Assembly (NCBI GenBank): GCA_949840775.1
Contig: CATKXO010000029.1
Coordinates: 1 to 36,898, forward strand
Reading direction: 5' to 3'
Origin: an uncultured bacterium
GTDB lineage: Bacteria > Bacillota > Clostridia > Oscillospirales > Oscillospiraceae
Length of the DNA: 36,898 bases
A program made the translations under genes and the position numbers. Below the pieces are notes generated by a model. The model searched no databases and was not told the DNA's origin. It saw nothing but the letters and a program-made list of their open reading frames with translations. This document shows, piece after piece, positions 1 through 6,919 of this stretch (position 1 is its first letter; every line of letters begins with the position of its first letter).

Positions 1-684
1 AAGCCCTACCTTTTTCTGACCAACAACAGCGGGTCCACGCCCAGGGAGCTCCAGCAGAAGCTGGCCCGCATGGGGCTGGACGTGCCCGAGGAGCACTTTT
101 ACACCAGCGCCTTGGCCACGGCGGCCTTTTTGAAAAGCCAGGCCCCCGGCTGTTCGGTCTACGCCCTGGGGGAGGCCGGACTGCTAAACGCCCTGTACGA
201 CGCGGACATCACCATGAACGACATCGACCCCGACTACGTGGTCATCGGCGAAAGCCGGAACTATTCGCTGGATACCATCACCAAGGCCATCAACCTGGTT
301 CTGGGCGGGGCAAAGCTCATCGGGGCCAACTCCGATGTCTCCGCCCCGGGAGAGGAGATCACCGTCCCCGCCTGCGGTGCTCTGGTGGCCCCCATTGAGA
401 TGGCCACCGGGACGAAGGCCTACTTCTGCGGCAAGCCCAACCCCCTGATGATGCGCACCGGCCTGCGTCTGCTGAAATGCCACTCAGAGGATGCGGTGAT
501 GGTGGGCGACCGGATGGACACCGATGTGATCTCCGGTCTGGAGAGCGGTATGTCTACGGTGCTGGTGCTTTCCGGCATCTCCACTCGGGAGACCTTAAAG
601 ACCTTCTCCTACCGCCCCTCCATGATCCTGAATGGGGTAGGGGATATTGTCCGGGCGGCCCGGGGGGAAGCGCCGGACGCTTGA
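1..684 (+). CDS. HAD-IIA family sugar-phosphatase, 5' partial
   Basis: The reading frame is open from base 1, so the gene starts outside the window; about 227 residues are visible. The protein begins in the HAD-IIA motif II region (LFLTNNSG) and carries the C-terminal KPNPLMM and VGDRMDTDV motifs (HAD motifs III and IV, Mg2+ binding). This is the NagD / p-nitrophenylphosphatase / phosphoglycolate phosphatase-like group, cytosolic enzymes that hydrolyse small phosphate esters. The nucleophile Asp (DxDGT motif) lies upstream of the window and cannot be checked. The substrate cannot be told from sequence. A strong hairpin 55 bases downstream ends the transcript. Confidence 0.88.
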   Translation, partial: KPYLFLTNNSGSTPRELQQKLARMGLDVPEEHFYTSALATAAFLKSQAPGCSVYALGEAGLLNALYDADITMNDIDPDYVVIGESRNYSLDTITKAINLVLGGAKLIGANSDVSAPGEEITVPACGALVAPIEMATGTKAYFCGKPNPLMMRTGLRLLKCHSEDAVMVGDRMDTDVISGLESGMSTVLVLSGISTRETLKTFSYRPSMILNGVGDIVRAARGEAPDA

Positions 685-739
685 ACTTCTCTGCCCACTG
701 CTTGCAACCCGTCTATATATCCGCACGTTTCTGCAAAGC

Positions 740-768
740 AAAAGGCTCCGCCTGCGGCGGAGCCTTTT
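740..768. terminator. Bidirectional rho-independent terminator
   Basis: A perfect 13-bp inverted repeat, AAAAGGCTCCGCC / GGCGGAGCCTTTT, has a TGC loop. The A and T ends let it work on both strands: for the HAD gene on plus and for the small minus-strand ORF that ends at 893. Confidence 0.85.
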
Positions 769-892
769 GGCGCATGTTCTGCTGGCCTGTGGTTTTGGCT
801 CCTTAACGCAGAAGCAGGCGCAGGGCCTTTCTCTGGCAGCGGTAAATCAATCCCACTGCATCCGGAAAATTGAATGCCGCTGGGGCGCTGCG

Positions 893-994
893 TCATCGGT
901 ACAGCATTTTGCGGAGCCAGGCAGTGACCAATTCGTTTGGGAAATAATGGCCTGACTGGTGGCATTCGTACAGGGAAAGGGTTGTGTGTTTCAT
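893..994 (-). CDS. Small ORF, 33 aa, unknown
   Basis: A 33-codon frame starts MKHTTLSLYECHQ and ends WLRKMLYR. It is preceded by a good ribosome site, GGAGGC, six bases before the ATG. It lies alone between the terminator of the CCA-adding enzyme gene (1040-1063) and the bidirectional terminator at 740-768. I see no transmembrane segment and no motif I can name; the product would be basic with aromatic residues. The only support for its being a gene is the ribosome site and its isolated position. It may be a real small protein or a chance ORF. Confidence 0.4.
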   Translation of the reverse strand: MKHTTLSLYECHQSGHYFPNELVTAWLRKMLYR

Positions 995-1039
995 AAAATC
1001 GCCTCCAGCAGACTGTATGTATGTCTGCGGACGGATATG

Positions 1040-1063
1040 AAAAAGCAGGCGTGTGCGCCTGCT
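1040..1063 (-). terminator. Terminator of the CCA-adding enzyme gene
   Basis: The stem AGCAGGCG / CGCCTGCT has a four-base loop. Read on the minus strand it is followed by TTTT. The stem overlaps the stop codon of the cca gene by one base. Confidence 0.8.
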
Positions 1064-2451
1064 CAATCCTGCCGGGAGCCAATCAGCGCCAACAGGACTC
1101 TTCGTTCGTTTGGAATCTGGCCGCTGAGCACCTGCTCCAGCAGGCCGTTCAGGGTCCGTCCCACCTCCGGACCCTGGGCGGTGCCGGCGGCAATGACATC
1201 CCGGCCGTTTATGGCCAAGTCCTTCAAGGAGAAGCATTCCCCCTGGGTGATAAGGGCCTCTGCCGCCGCTCTGATCTGGTCCAGCTCCGCCAGGCGGTCC
1301 TTTGCCAGCTGGAAAGCCTGGCCCATGTTGTCCGCCCGCTTGACCTCCAGAAGCTGAAAGAAGGCCTCCACACCCAGCCGGTTGAGCCATTTCCGAATGG
1401 CCCTGTCCTGACAGGGAATCTGAACGCCGTGGTATTTCACCAGGGTGACCACCCGCTCCCGGGTCCTGTTGTCAAATTTCAGCGCCCGCAGCATCTCGTC
1501 CGCCAGGCGGGCGCTGAGGCTGGGATGGCCGTAGAAGTGGTCGATCCCCCCTGCGTCGGTGGACTTGCAGCCGGGCTTGCCGGCGTCGTGCAGGAGCATG
1601 GCAAGGCGGAGGGGCACTGTGGCGGGGGCGGCCTCCAGCGCGCGGATGGTGTGCTCCCAGCCGTCCCAGCAGTGCCAGGGGGTGTGCTGCTCCAGGGTGA
1701 TCAGCGGCTCCAGCTGGGGCCAGAACTGGCAGAATACGTCCGGATAAGCCCGGAGGATATGGCCCGCGTTTTGCCCCGTCAACAGCTGGCAAAGCTCCGC
1801 ATTGATCCGCTCCGCCGCCACCCGGTTCAGCATAGCCCGGTTTTTGTGGATGGCCTGGGCGGTTTTCTCCTCAATGGCATAGCCGAGGACCGCTCCGAAC
1901 CGCAGGGCCCGCATCACCCGCAGGCCGTCCTCCTGAAAGCGGAGGGCGGGCTCTCCCACGCAGCGGATGAGGCCGGCCCGCAGGTCATCCCTGCCGCCGA
2001 AGGGGTCATGCAGGTCCCCGTCCAGGTCCATGGCTATGGCGTTGATGGTAAAGTCCCGCCGGGCCAGGTCCTCCCTCAGGTCTGAGACGAAGCACACATG
2101 GTCCGGGCGGCGGCTGTCAGAGTAGGGGCCCTCAGTGCGGTAGGTGGTGACCTCATAGGGCTCATCCCCCTCCAGCACCGTGACGGTGCCATGCTTCAGC
2201 CCGGTCCCGGCGATACAGCGGCCGGCAAAGCAGCGCCTGGTCTGATCCGGGCGGGCGGAGGTGCAGATGTCCCAGTCGTGGGGTGGGACGCCCCGCAGCA
2301 GGTCCCGTACGCAGCCGCCCACCAGATGGACCTCATAGCCGGCACCGGCCAGCGCTTGGAGGATCTGCCGCGCTCCGGCGGGGATGTCAAATTTTGCGGG
2401 ACGAGGGCCGGGCTTCTGTTCCCGGCGCCCCGGCCGGTCGGAGCGTTCCAT
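1063..2451 (-). CDS. cca: CCA tRNA nucleotidyltransferase
   Basis: A class II poly(A) polymerase / CCA-adding enzyme of about 462 residues, which builds or repairs the 3' CCA end of tRNAs from CTP and ATP in the cytosol. Visible in order: the GGCVRD nucleotide-binding loop (about residue 45), the metal-binding DWD (about 59), RRDFTINA (about 131), the RNA-binding region, and an HD phosphohydrolase-type motif LLHDAGK (about 288), as in the longer bacterial forms. The frame is open 36 codons further upstream, but that part runs into the tRNA terminator. The ATG at 2451 has GGGAGG seven or eight bases before it and is the better start. Both tRNA-Ser genes just upstream already encode CCA, so repair is the likely role for them. 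Confidence 0.95.
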   Translation of the reverse strand: MERSDRPGRREQKPGPRPAKFDIPAGARQILQALAGAGYEVHLVGGCVRDLLRGVPPHDWDICTSARPDQTRRCFAGRCIAGTGLKHGTVTVLEGDEPYEVTTYRTEGPYSDSRRPDHVCFVSDLREDLARRDFTINAIAMDLDGDLHDPFGGRDDLRAGLIRCVGEPALRFQEDGLRVMRALRFGAVLGYAIEEKTAQAIHKNRAMLNRVAAERINAELCQLLTGQNAGHILRAYPDVFCQFWPQLEPLITLEQHTPWHCWDGWEHTIRALEAAPATVPLRLAMLLHDAGKPGCKSTDAGGIDHFYGHPSLSARLADEMLRALKFDNRTRERVVTLVKYHGVQIPCQDRAIRKWLNRLGVEAFFQLLEVKRADNMGQAFQLAKDRLAELDQIRAAAEALITQGECFSLKDLAINGRDVIAAGTAQGPEVGRTLNGLLEQVLSGQIPNERRVLLALIGSRQD

Positions 2452-2542
2452 TGGGCTTCCTCCCTGTTCAGGTGTCCCCGCTCCTGGAAGAGCGGAGTTT
2501 TCGGAAGAATGTCCGGGGGGTCCCAAGACAGGCAGGTGAAAC

Positions 2543-2580
2543 AAAAAGGTACAAAACATCAGAGATGTTTTGTACCTTTT
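2543..2580 (-). terminator. Terminator after the tRNA-Ser pair
   Basis: Two 17-18 base arms (core GGTACAAAACATC / GATGTTTTGTACC), bounded by A and T runs, are separated by three bases. The structure directly abuts the CCA end of the tRNA-Ser(GCU) gene. It can work in both directions and also separates the tRNAs from cca. Confidence 0.9.
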
Positions 2581-2672
2581 TGGCGCAGAAGGGGGGATTC
2601 GAACCCCCGCACGGTTTTACCCGCCTACTCCCTTAGCAGGGGAGCCCCTTATAGCCACTTGGGTACTTCTGC
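2581..2672 (-). tRNA. tRNA-Ser (anticodon GCU)
   Basis: On the minus strand the acceptor arm GCAGAAG pairs with CTTCTGC, followed by G and an encoded CCA. The anticodon loop is CTGCTAA (GCU). The long variable arm expected of a class II tRNA is present, as is the T-loop GGTTCGAATCC. The length of 92 including CCA fits tRNA-Ser. Confidence 0.96.
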
Positions 2673-2718
2673 ATGGCTGCAAGTAAAGGGGGGATATTCC
2701 ATTGTTGAGAGAGAAAAG

Positions 2719-2805
2719 TGGCGGAGAGAGTGGGATTCGAACCCACGGCTCTTGCGAGTCACTGGTTTTCAAGACCAGCTCCTTAAACCACTCGGACATC
2801 TCTCC
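2719..2805 (-). tRNA. tRNA-Ser (anticodon UGA)
   Basis: On the minus strand the acceptor GGAGAGA pairs with TCTCTCC before an encoded G-CCA. The anticodon loop is CTTGAAA (UGA). A long variable arm and the T-loop GGTTCGAATCC are present. It lies 46 bases upstream of tRNA-Ser(GCU) and is probably co-transcribed with it. Confidence 0.96.
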
Positions 2806-2834
2806 GGACCGTTCTCCAATCAGAGACGCTTGCT

Positions 2835-2863
2835 ATCATACCACCGGCGTCTCAATTTGTCAA
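2835..2863 (-). promoter_or_regulatory. Sigma-A promoter of the tRNA-Ser pair
   Basis: On the minus strand TTGACA and TATGAT are separated by exactly 17 bases, about 30 bases upstream of the first tRNA. An inverted GAGACGC / GCGTCTC pair surrounds the -10 box; whether that has a role is unknown. Confidence 0.85.
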
Positions 2864-2892
2864 GGGTTTTTGAGAAAATATCCCGTAAGGCG

Positions 2893-2920
2893 GCAGAGAC
2901 GGGCCTGCGCCCGTCTCTGC
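2893..2920 (-). terminator. Hairpin after bofA
   Basis: A 12-bp perfect stem, GCAGAGACGGGC / GCCCGTCTCTGC, with a CTGC loop lies 11 bases past the bofA stop. No T run follows, so it is a hairpin that may stabilise or weakly terminate the transcript. Confidence 0.55.
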
Positions 2921-2931
2921 AAGGCGGGCGC

Positions 2932-3198
2932 TCACCGCAGCGCCCATTGGAGCATGAGCAGCAGCCCGAAACCCGGTGCGCCCAGCAGGGCCAGTACCAG
3001 GGCGTTGAGCAGGTTAACGCCCAACCGCACCCCGATCAGCTCGCCGGCCTGGGAGAAGATGGCCAGCACCGCCAACCCCACCGAGGAGCGCAGAACCAGC
3101 CGGAGCAGCCGGGCCGCCGGCCGCCGCAGGAGCAGGAGGGCGGCGCACAGCAGCAGTCCGGCCAGGCACCAGGCGATATATCCGGGCATGGGGGTCAT
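2932..3198 (-). CDS. bofA: BofA family, pro-sigma-K processing inhibitor
   Basis: An 88-residue membrane protein. It has an N-terminal hydrophobic helix (about residues 5-24), a second around 36-50, and the C-terminal signature GVNLLNALVLALLGAPGFG, which is typical of BofA. In Bacillus, BofA holds the SpoIVFB protease inactive in the outer forespore membrane until the sigma-G signal arrives. Its presence points to a spore-forming organism. The start codon overlaps the stop of the upstream yaaL-like gene (ATGA), so the two are translationally coupled. The same yaaL-bofA order is known from Bacillus, where recR precedes it; no recR is present here. Confidence 0.88.
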   Translation of the reverse strand: MTPMPGYIAWCLAGLLLCAALLLLRRPAARLLRLVLRSSVGLAVLAIFSQAGELIGVRLGVNLLNALVLALLGAPGFGLLLMLQWALR

Positions 3199-3434
3199 GC
3201 AGTGCCCTCCAGCTCCTTGAACCGGCGCAGCAGGTAGTTGTACCGGGCGTGGAGGGAATTGATCTCGAAGACATAGGACTCAATCAGGTCGCTGTCGCTG
3301 GCATTGTTGAAGCCGCCGTAGGCCTGATTGATGAGGGTGCGGGTGTGAGCCAGGGACTGCATAAGCTCCCGGCGCTCCTCCTCCTGGGCGGGGGCGCCCC
3401 GGCGGAGGACGGCTTTTTTCATAGATTGGGGCAT
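3195..3434 (-). CDS. YaaL-like DUF2508 protein
   Basis: A 79-residue soluble protein with the DUF2508 pattern: a helical region ending in SDLIESYVFEINSLHARYNYLLRR. The function of the family is not established. The start at 3434 has AAAGGAG ahead of it at good spacing. It overlaps bofA by four bases and is in the same operon. The family assignment rests on this pattern and on the yaaL-bofA neighbourhood known from Bacillus. Confidence 0.82.
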   Translation of the reverse strand: MPQSMKKAVLRRGAPAQEEERRELMQSLAHTRTLINQAYGGFNNASDSDLIESYVFEINSLHARYNYLLRRFKELEGTA

Positions 3435-3510
3435 AGGTAATCTCCTTTCTCAGTTTGCGGCTGATACATTCTATGGATAGTTTGGACAAATATTCCAGCC
3501 GTTAACCAAG

Positions 3511-3540
3511 AAAAAACGCCCGGCAGCGCGCTGCCGGGCG
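3511..3540 (-). terminator. Terminator of the SLH protein gene
   Basis: The stem CGCCCGGCAGC / GCTGCCGGGCG is followed on the minus strand by TTTTTT. It starts nine bases past the stop codon of the SLH gene. Confidence 0.9.
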
Positions 3541-3549
3541 GAAGAGGTG

Positions 3550-4734
3550 TTACCATGTGCTGTTCAGAGAGGTCCGGTAGGCGTACAGCGCCTGGGCCAG
3601 CTCCGCCCGGGTGACGGTGTCTCCGGGGCGGAGGGTGTTGTCAGCGGCGGGGGAGAGTAGACGGTTGGAGACTGCCCACCGCATACTGTCGTAGGCCCAG
3701 GAGGAAATTTCCCCGCAGTCCTCATATCGGGACAGGTCGGCGGCAGAGAGCGGGTTGATGCCGGTATGCTTGGCGTAGCGGGCGAGAATGGAGGCCAGCT
3801 GCTCCCGGGTCAGAGAGGCGTCCGGGAGGAAGGAGCCGTCTTCGTAGCCGGCAATCAGGTTCTCCTGCCCGCACCAGGATACAGCCTGGTAAAACCAGTC
3901 ATCGGGGGAGACATCAATAAAGCCCGCGCCGCCGGCAGCCTGACTGCCGCCCACCGTCCACAGTACCTGGGCCAGCTGCGCGCGGTTGAGCGGCAGGCCA
4001 GGGCCAAAGCTGCCGTCATCCATGCCGGTAAACCAGCCGCAGGTCAAGCCGTACTCCACAGCGTCGCGGTACGGGGCGCTCCGGGGGATGTCCCAGGGAA
4101 TCAGCTCATTCCCGTAAATTTCCAGGTAGTACAGCTGCTCGTAGGTCCGCCCGTCGGCGGGGTCGGTGCGGCTGAGGGTGACCCGGCAGAGGGGCCAGCT
4201 GGTTACAGCGGCCTCCGGCTCCAGCAGCTGGACCCGGGCCTTTTCTGTCTCGTCAAAGCGGGCGGCCAGAGCTTCGGCGGACAGAATATAGGTCTGTCCC
4301 GGAGAAAGGGCCTCGTTCCCGCCCTGGACCAGGTTCCCCTGGGCGGTCAGGGAGTCCCACGCCGGCTCATTGCCGCCGTCCAGCAGCTCGTAGAGGCCGT
4401 CGCCGTTCACATTGGTAAGGTAGTCCACCGTCACCCAAACACCTTCCGCCTTGGGCTGGATATAGAGGGTGGCGTCGCCGGTGATCCGGTTGACCTTGCA
4501 GTTGAGTGTGTAGTCGTAGTCGGCAGCCACATCTGCGGGCCGGAAGCTGCCGTCTTCCCCCCGCCGGTACCAGTCAATGGAGATGGTCCGGTCCGGAACC
4601 TCCATGGCGGAGGCGTCGATGCGGAAGTCGGCAAAGGGCTCCGCCGGCGTAAGGGCCAGGGCGGAGGCTATGGAGAGGGACAGGGTCAGCCCGCAGGCCA
4701 GTGCGGCGGCTGTCCAGCGTTTCAGTCTGTTCAT
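3550..4734 (-). CDS. Secreted protein with three C-terminal SLH domains
   Basis: 394 residues. A Sec signal peptide (MNRLKRW, then a hydrophobic core to about residue 28, ending in an A-x-A site) is followed by about 190 residues of unrecognised, mostly beta-type sequence. Three S-layer homology domains follow in roughly the last 175 residues, with the usual VxxGxxxGxxDGSFxPxxxxTRAxLAxxL rhythm (for example GYEDGSFLPDASLTREQLA). SLH domains bind pyruvylated secondary cell-wall polymers and hold proteins on the cell surface. The gene has its own promoter and terminator, so it is monocistronic. The start has AAAGGAG at good spacing. The function of the N-terminal part is unknown. Confidence 0.9.
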   Translation of the reverse strand: MNRLKRWTAAALACGLTLSLSIASALALTPAEPFADFRIDASAMEVPDRTISIDWYRRGEDGSFRPADVAADYDYTLNCKVNRITGDATLYIQPKAEGVWVTVDYLTNVNGDGLYELLDGGNEPAWDSLTAQGNLVQGGNEALSPGQTYILSAEALAARFDETEKARVQLLEPEAAVTSWPLCRVTLSRTDPADGRTYEQLYYLEIYGNELIPWDIPRSAPYRDAVEYGLTCGWFTGMDDGSFGPGLPLNRAQLAQVLWTVGGSQAAGGAGFIDVSPDDWFYQAVSWCGQENLIAGYEDGSFLPDASLTREQLASILARYAKHTGINPLSAADLSRYEDCGEISSWAYDSMRWAVSNRLLSPAADNTLRPGDTVTRAELAQALYAYRTSLNSTW

Positions 4735-4775
4735 AGAGGGCTCCTTTCTGAGGTGCCAGCGGTATCGTCGAAGGT

Positions 4776-4805
4776 ATTATACTTGCTTTTTTCCCCCTTT
4801 GACAA
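4776..4805 (-). promoter_or_regulatory. Promoter of the SLH protein gene
   Basis: On the minus strand TTGTCA and TATAAT are separated by 18 bases, about 40 bases before the start codon. Confidence 0.8.
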
Positions 4806-4837
4806 GGGCTGTAACACAACAGTAAGAATTTGGCATG

Positions 4838-4884
4838 AAAAAAGCCCCAATATACAGGGGAGGCCGCCTGCCGGGCAGCCTCCT
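4838..4884 (-). terminator. Terminator of the lipoprotein operon
   Basis: On the minus strand a GAGGCTGCC / GGCGGCCTC hairpin is followed by a second short stem CCCC / GGGG and then CTTTTTT. It starts about ten bases past the lipoprotein stop codon. Confidence 0.75.
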
Positions 4885-4893
4885 GTCAGAACA

Positions 4894-6093
4894 TTATGTT
4901 TCGATGCACAGGGGGAGGGTTCCCTCCTCCCACAGGTAGCCCAGCTCCAGGAGGGCGCGGTCGGTGTGCAGGGGGACCGGCTCCGGCTCCCCGCCGTCCT
5001 CGGCGTCCTCCCGTTCCGGGGCGGACAGGTCGAGGTGCCGCCAGCCCTCCTCCGTCTGGACCACGTTCCAAAAGCGGGGTTCCCCGTCCAGCGTGCCCTG
5101 GGCCACGTGACAGGGCAGCTCCAGCTGCCGGCACAGGGCGGCGTAGGCCAGGGCCAGCCCTTCGCTGTCGGCGCACCCTGTCAGAAACAGGTCATCGGTG
5201 CAGCTGCCCCCCTCCGGGTCATACCGGCCCTGTTCCAGCAGGGCTTGGGCGGCGGCGAGGGGCAGGTCGGAGCGGCCGGCCAGGTCCCAGGCCAGCTCTT
5301 CCAGAGTTTCCTTCAACTCTTCCCGGCGTCTTTCCAGCTCAGAGTGCTCCAGGGGGTAGGTGAGCAGAATCTCCACAATCCGCTGCCGGCCGGTCTGGGG
5401 GTAGATGGACACGGCCACCTCAGGCATCCCCAGGGCGCAGGCGGGGACGCCGTAGTAGGCCTGCCGGGCCAGCTCCTGGATATAGGTCTCGTCCTCCTCA
5501 AAGTAGCTGATGCGCAGCACCCGCTCCGGAGCGAAGGTGGTGAGGGCGGACTCCAGCTCACTGCGGATGGCGGTGACGCCGGTGGCCTGGACGATGGAGG
5601 CTACCTGCTCCCGGGTGCGGCGGTAGGTGATGTCCACGTGGGCTTCGGAGTAGGTCACCACCGGGTCTACGGTGTACGTGATGAACTCCACGCAGTAGGC
5701 CCCCAGGGGGTCCTCATGGACCACCTCCAGGCAGGCGCCGGCCAGGAAGGACTCCACATTCTCCGTGTCGGTATACAGCCGGATGGTGCCCTCCTCCACC
5801 CCGCCGGTGACGAAATAGATCAGGGCGTTGACCAGCTCCTGATAGCTGTCCGCCCGGAGGATGGAGGGGTCCCCCTCGGTGGCGGGGACGGCGTTGTGGG
5901 GGGTGACAGTGGAGTAGTCCCGCTCCAGCAGGGCGGTGCAGCCGGTGAGCAGCAAAGCGACGGCCAAAACAACCGTCAGTAGGGGCCGCCGCCCCTGGCG
6001 GCCCGTCTCCCCGGCAATGGGGCCCGTTTCTGTAAATGCGGGGCGGCACCCTCGCCGCCCCCTACAGATATTCCCTCCAGCGGGCATGGTCAA
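4894..6093 (-). CDS. Lipoprotein with degenerate transglutaminase-like domain
   Basis: 399 residues from a TTG start at 6093. The TTG overlaps the stop of the LUD gene (TTGA) and has GAGGAG eight bases upstream. The lipobox LLLTGC puts the lipidated Cys at residue 52, so the leader is unusually long; residues 9-39 are encoded by a REP pair (5977-6067). The C-terminal third looks like a transglutaminase-like fold: DLFLTGCADSEGLALAYAALC, then PRFWNVV and WRHLDLS. In active families the WN is preceded by His-Ala (HAWN); here it reads RFWN, so the catalytic His seems absent and the domain may bind rather than cut. It is the last gene of the minus-strand run from parE. An extracellular, membrane-anchored protein of unknown function. 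Confidence 0.75.
   Translation of the reverse strand: MTMPAGGNICRGRRGCRPAFTETGPIAGETGRQGRRPLLTVVLAVALLLTGCTALLERDYSTVTPHNAVPATEGDPSILRADSYQELVNALIYFVTGGVEEGTIRLYTDTENVESFLAGACLEVVHEDPLGAYCVEFITYTVDPVVTYSEAHVDITYRRTREQVASIVQATGVTAIRSELESALTTFAPERVLRISYFEEDETYIQELARQAYYGVPACALGMPEVAVSIYPQTGRQRIVEILLTYPLEHSELERRREELKETLEELAWDLAGRSDLPLAAAQALLEQGRYDPEGGSCTDDLFLTGCADSEGLALAYAALCRQLELPCHVAQGTLDGEPRFWNVVQTEEGWRHLDLSAPEREDAEDGGEPEPVPLHTDRALLELGYLWEEGTLPLCIET
5977..6067. repeat. REP pair, family A (GTAG type), copy A1
   Basis: Two hairpins in inverted orientation with outer GTAG and CTAC ends. The left stem is GGGCCGCC / GGCGGCCC, the right stem GGGGCGGC / GCCGCCCC, and about 30 bases lie between. It lies at the junction of the LUD and lipoprotein genes and is translated as part of the lipoprotein leader. 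The layout (tetranucleotide plus hairpin, paired head to head) is that of bacterial REP/BIME elements. Confidence 0.8.
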
Positions 6094-6680
6094 TACCCCA
6101 GCTCCTCGTCAATGAGGATGACCTCCATGGACTCGATGGCCTTGGGCTTTTCCCACAGCACCACCAATCCCCGGCAGATGCGCTGGGGGCTCTTGCAGTC
6201 ATAGCACTTGTCCCCCTTGACGGCGCAGGGAGTCTTCACGCCGATGCGCTGGGCGTTCTTGGGGGAGGCGATGTTCCGGGCCCGCCACAGGGCCTTGTCG
6301 TAGTCGGGGGCGATCTTGTTCTTCCCCACCACAAAGTAGACCTTCTTGTGGCCGAAGAGGGTGGAGGCCACCCGGTTACCGGTGCCGTCGATATTGATGA
6401 GCTCGCCGGTCTCTGCCAGGCCGTTGACCGAGGTGACGTACACGTCGGCAGTGGCGGCCTGCTCCAGCCCGGCCTTGTCCCAGTGCCAGAGGGCGTTGTT
6501 GTGGGCGGCCAGCATGGGGTAGAGCCCCATCTCCTGCACCGTCATGGAGCCGCCGAAGCCCACGCTTACCCCGTCGATTTCCCTGTCCAGGTAGGCGGCG
6601 GCCTCCTCCTTGGTGGCAAAGGTGCGGACGGTGAAGCCCCGCTGCTCCAGGTTCTCGGTCAGTTTAGTCCAGTCTGTCAT
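6090..6680 (-). CDS. LUD domain protein (DUF162)
   Basis: About 196 residues from the ATG at 6680, which has GGAAGGAG eight bases upstream; a GTG three codons earlier lacks a ribosome site. It matches the LUD family by its N-terminal helix, GVSVGFGGSMTVQEMGL, the central DVYVTSVNGLAETGELINIDGTGNRV block split over positions about 80-106, KVYFVVGKNKI, and a Cys cluster (CAVKGDKCYDCKSPQRIC). LUD proteins include LutB/LutC subunits of L-lactate oxidation, but stand-alone members like this one are common in clostridia and their role is not established. The four Cys residues could bind a metal. The gene overlaps both neighbours by a few bases, so translation is probably coupled. Confidence 0.85.
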   Translation of the reverse strand: MTDWTKLTENLEQRGFTVRTFATKEEAAAYLDREIDGVSVGFGGSMTVQEMGLYPMLAAHNNALWHWDKAGLEQAATADVYVTSVNGLAETGELINIDGTGNRVASTLFGHKKVYFVVGKNKIAPDYDKALWRARNIASPKNAQRIGVKTPCAVKGDKCYDCKSPQRICRGLVVLWEKPKAIESMEVILIDEELGY

Positions 6681-6897
6681 GATAAGCACTCCTTCCTTCA
6701 GTTTCCTCAGCTATGCGTTTATAATGTTTTGTCAAAGTATCTACTATTTCCTCGATCGTGAGCTCTCCATTTACCCAGCGGGCATACAGTTGTTCGGTAT
6801 AGTTCGATGGGGGCGGCCCGCCTCCAATGGCATTGATAGCTCTGGCACCCTGTAAGGCGCGCATACGGCTCTGTCTTTCCTGTTCGGTGATGGGCAT
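6664..6897 (-). CDS. Small VbhA-like protein (possible antitoxin)
   Basis: 77 residues from the ATG at 6897, with GGAGG twelve bases upstream. An N-terminal basic helix (EQERQSRMRALQGARAIN) is followed by YARWVNGELTIEEIVDTL. This resembles the C-terminal helical motif of VbhA-type antitoxins, which block Fic toxins. The inhibitory S/TxxxE/DG helix of true VbhA is not clear here and no Fic gene lies nearby, so the name is tentative. The end overlaps the LUD start by 17 bases. Base composition is more even than in the neighbours. Confidence 0.55.
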   Translation of the reverse strand: MPITEQERQSRMRALQGARAINAIGGGPPPSNYTEQLYARWVNGELTIEEIVDTLTKHYKRIAEETEGRSAYHDRLD

Positions 6898-6919
6898 ATA
6901 TGTTGACTGCCTCCTTTTG

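Noticed and set aside
2820-2860. Inverted GAGACGC / GCGTCTC around the tRNA-Ser -10 box as an operator
   Set aside because: Arms of only seven bases at a stable-RNA promoter with no candidate regulator; probably chance.
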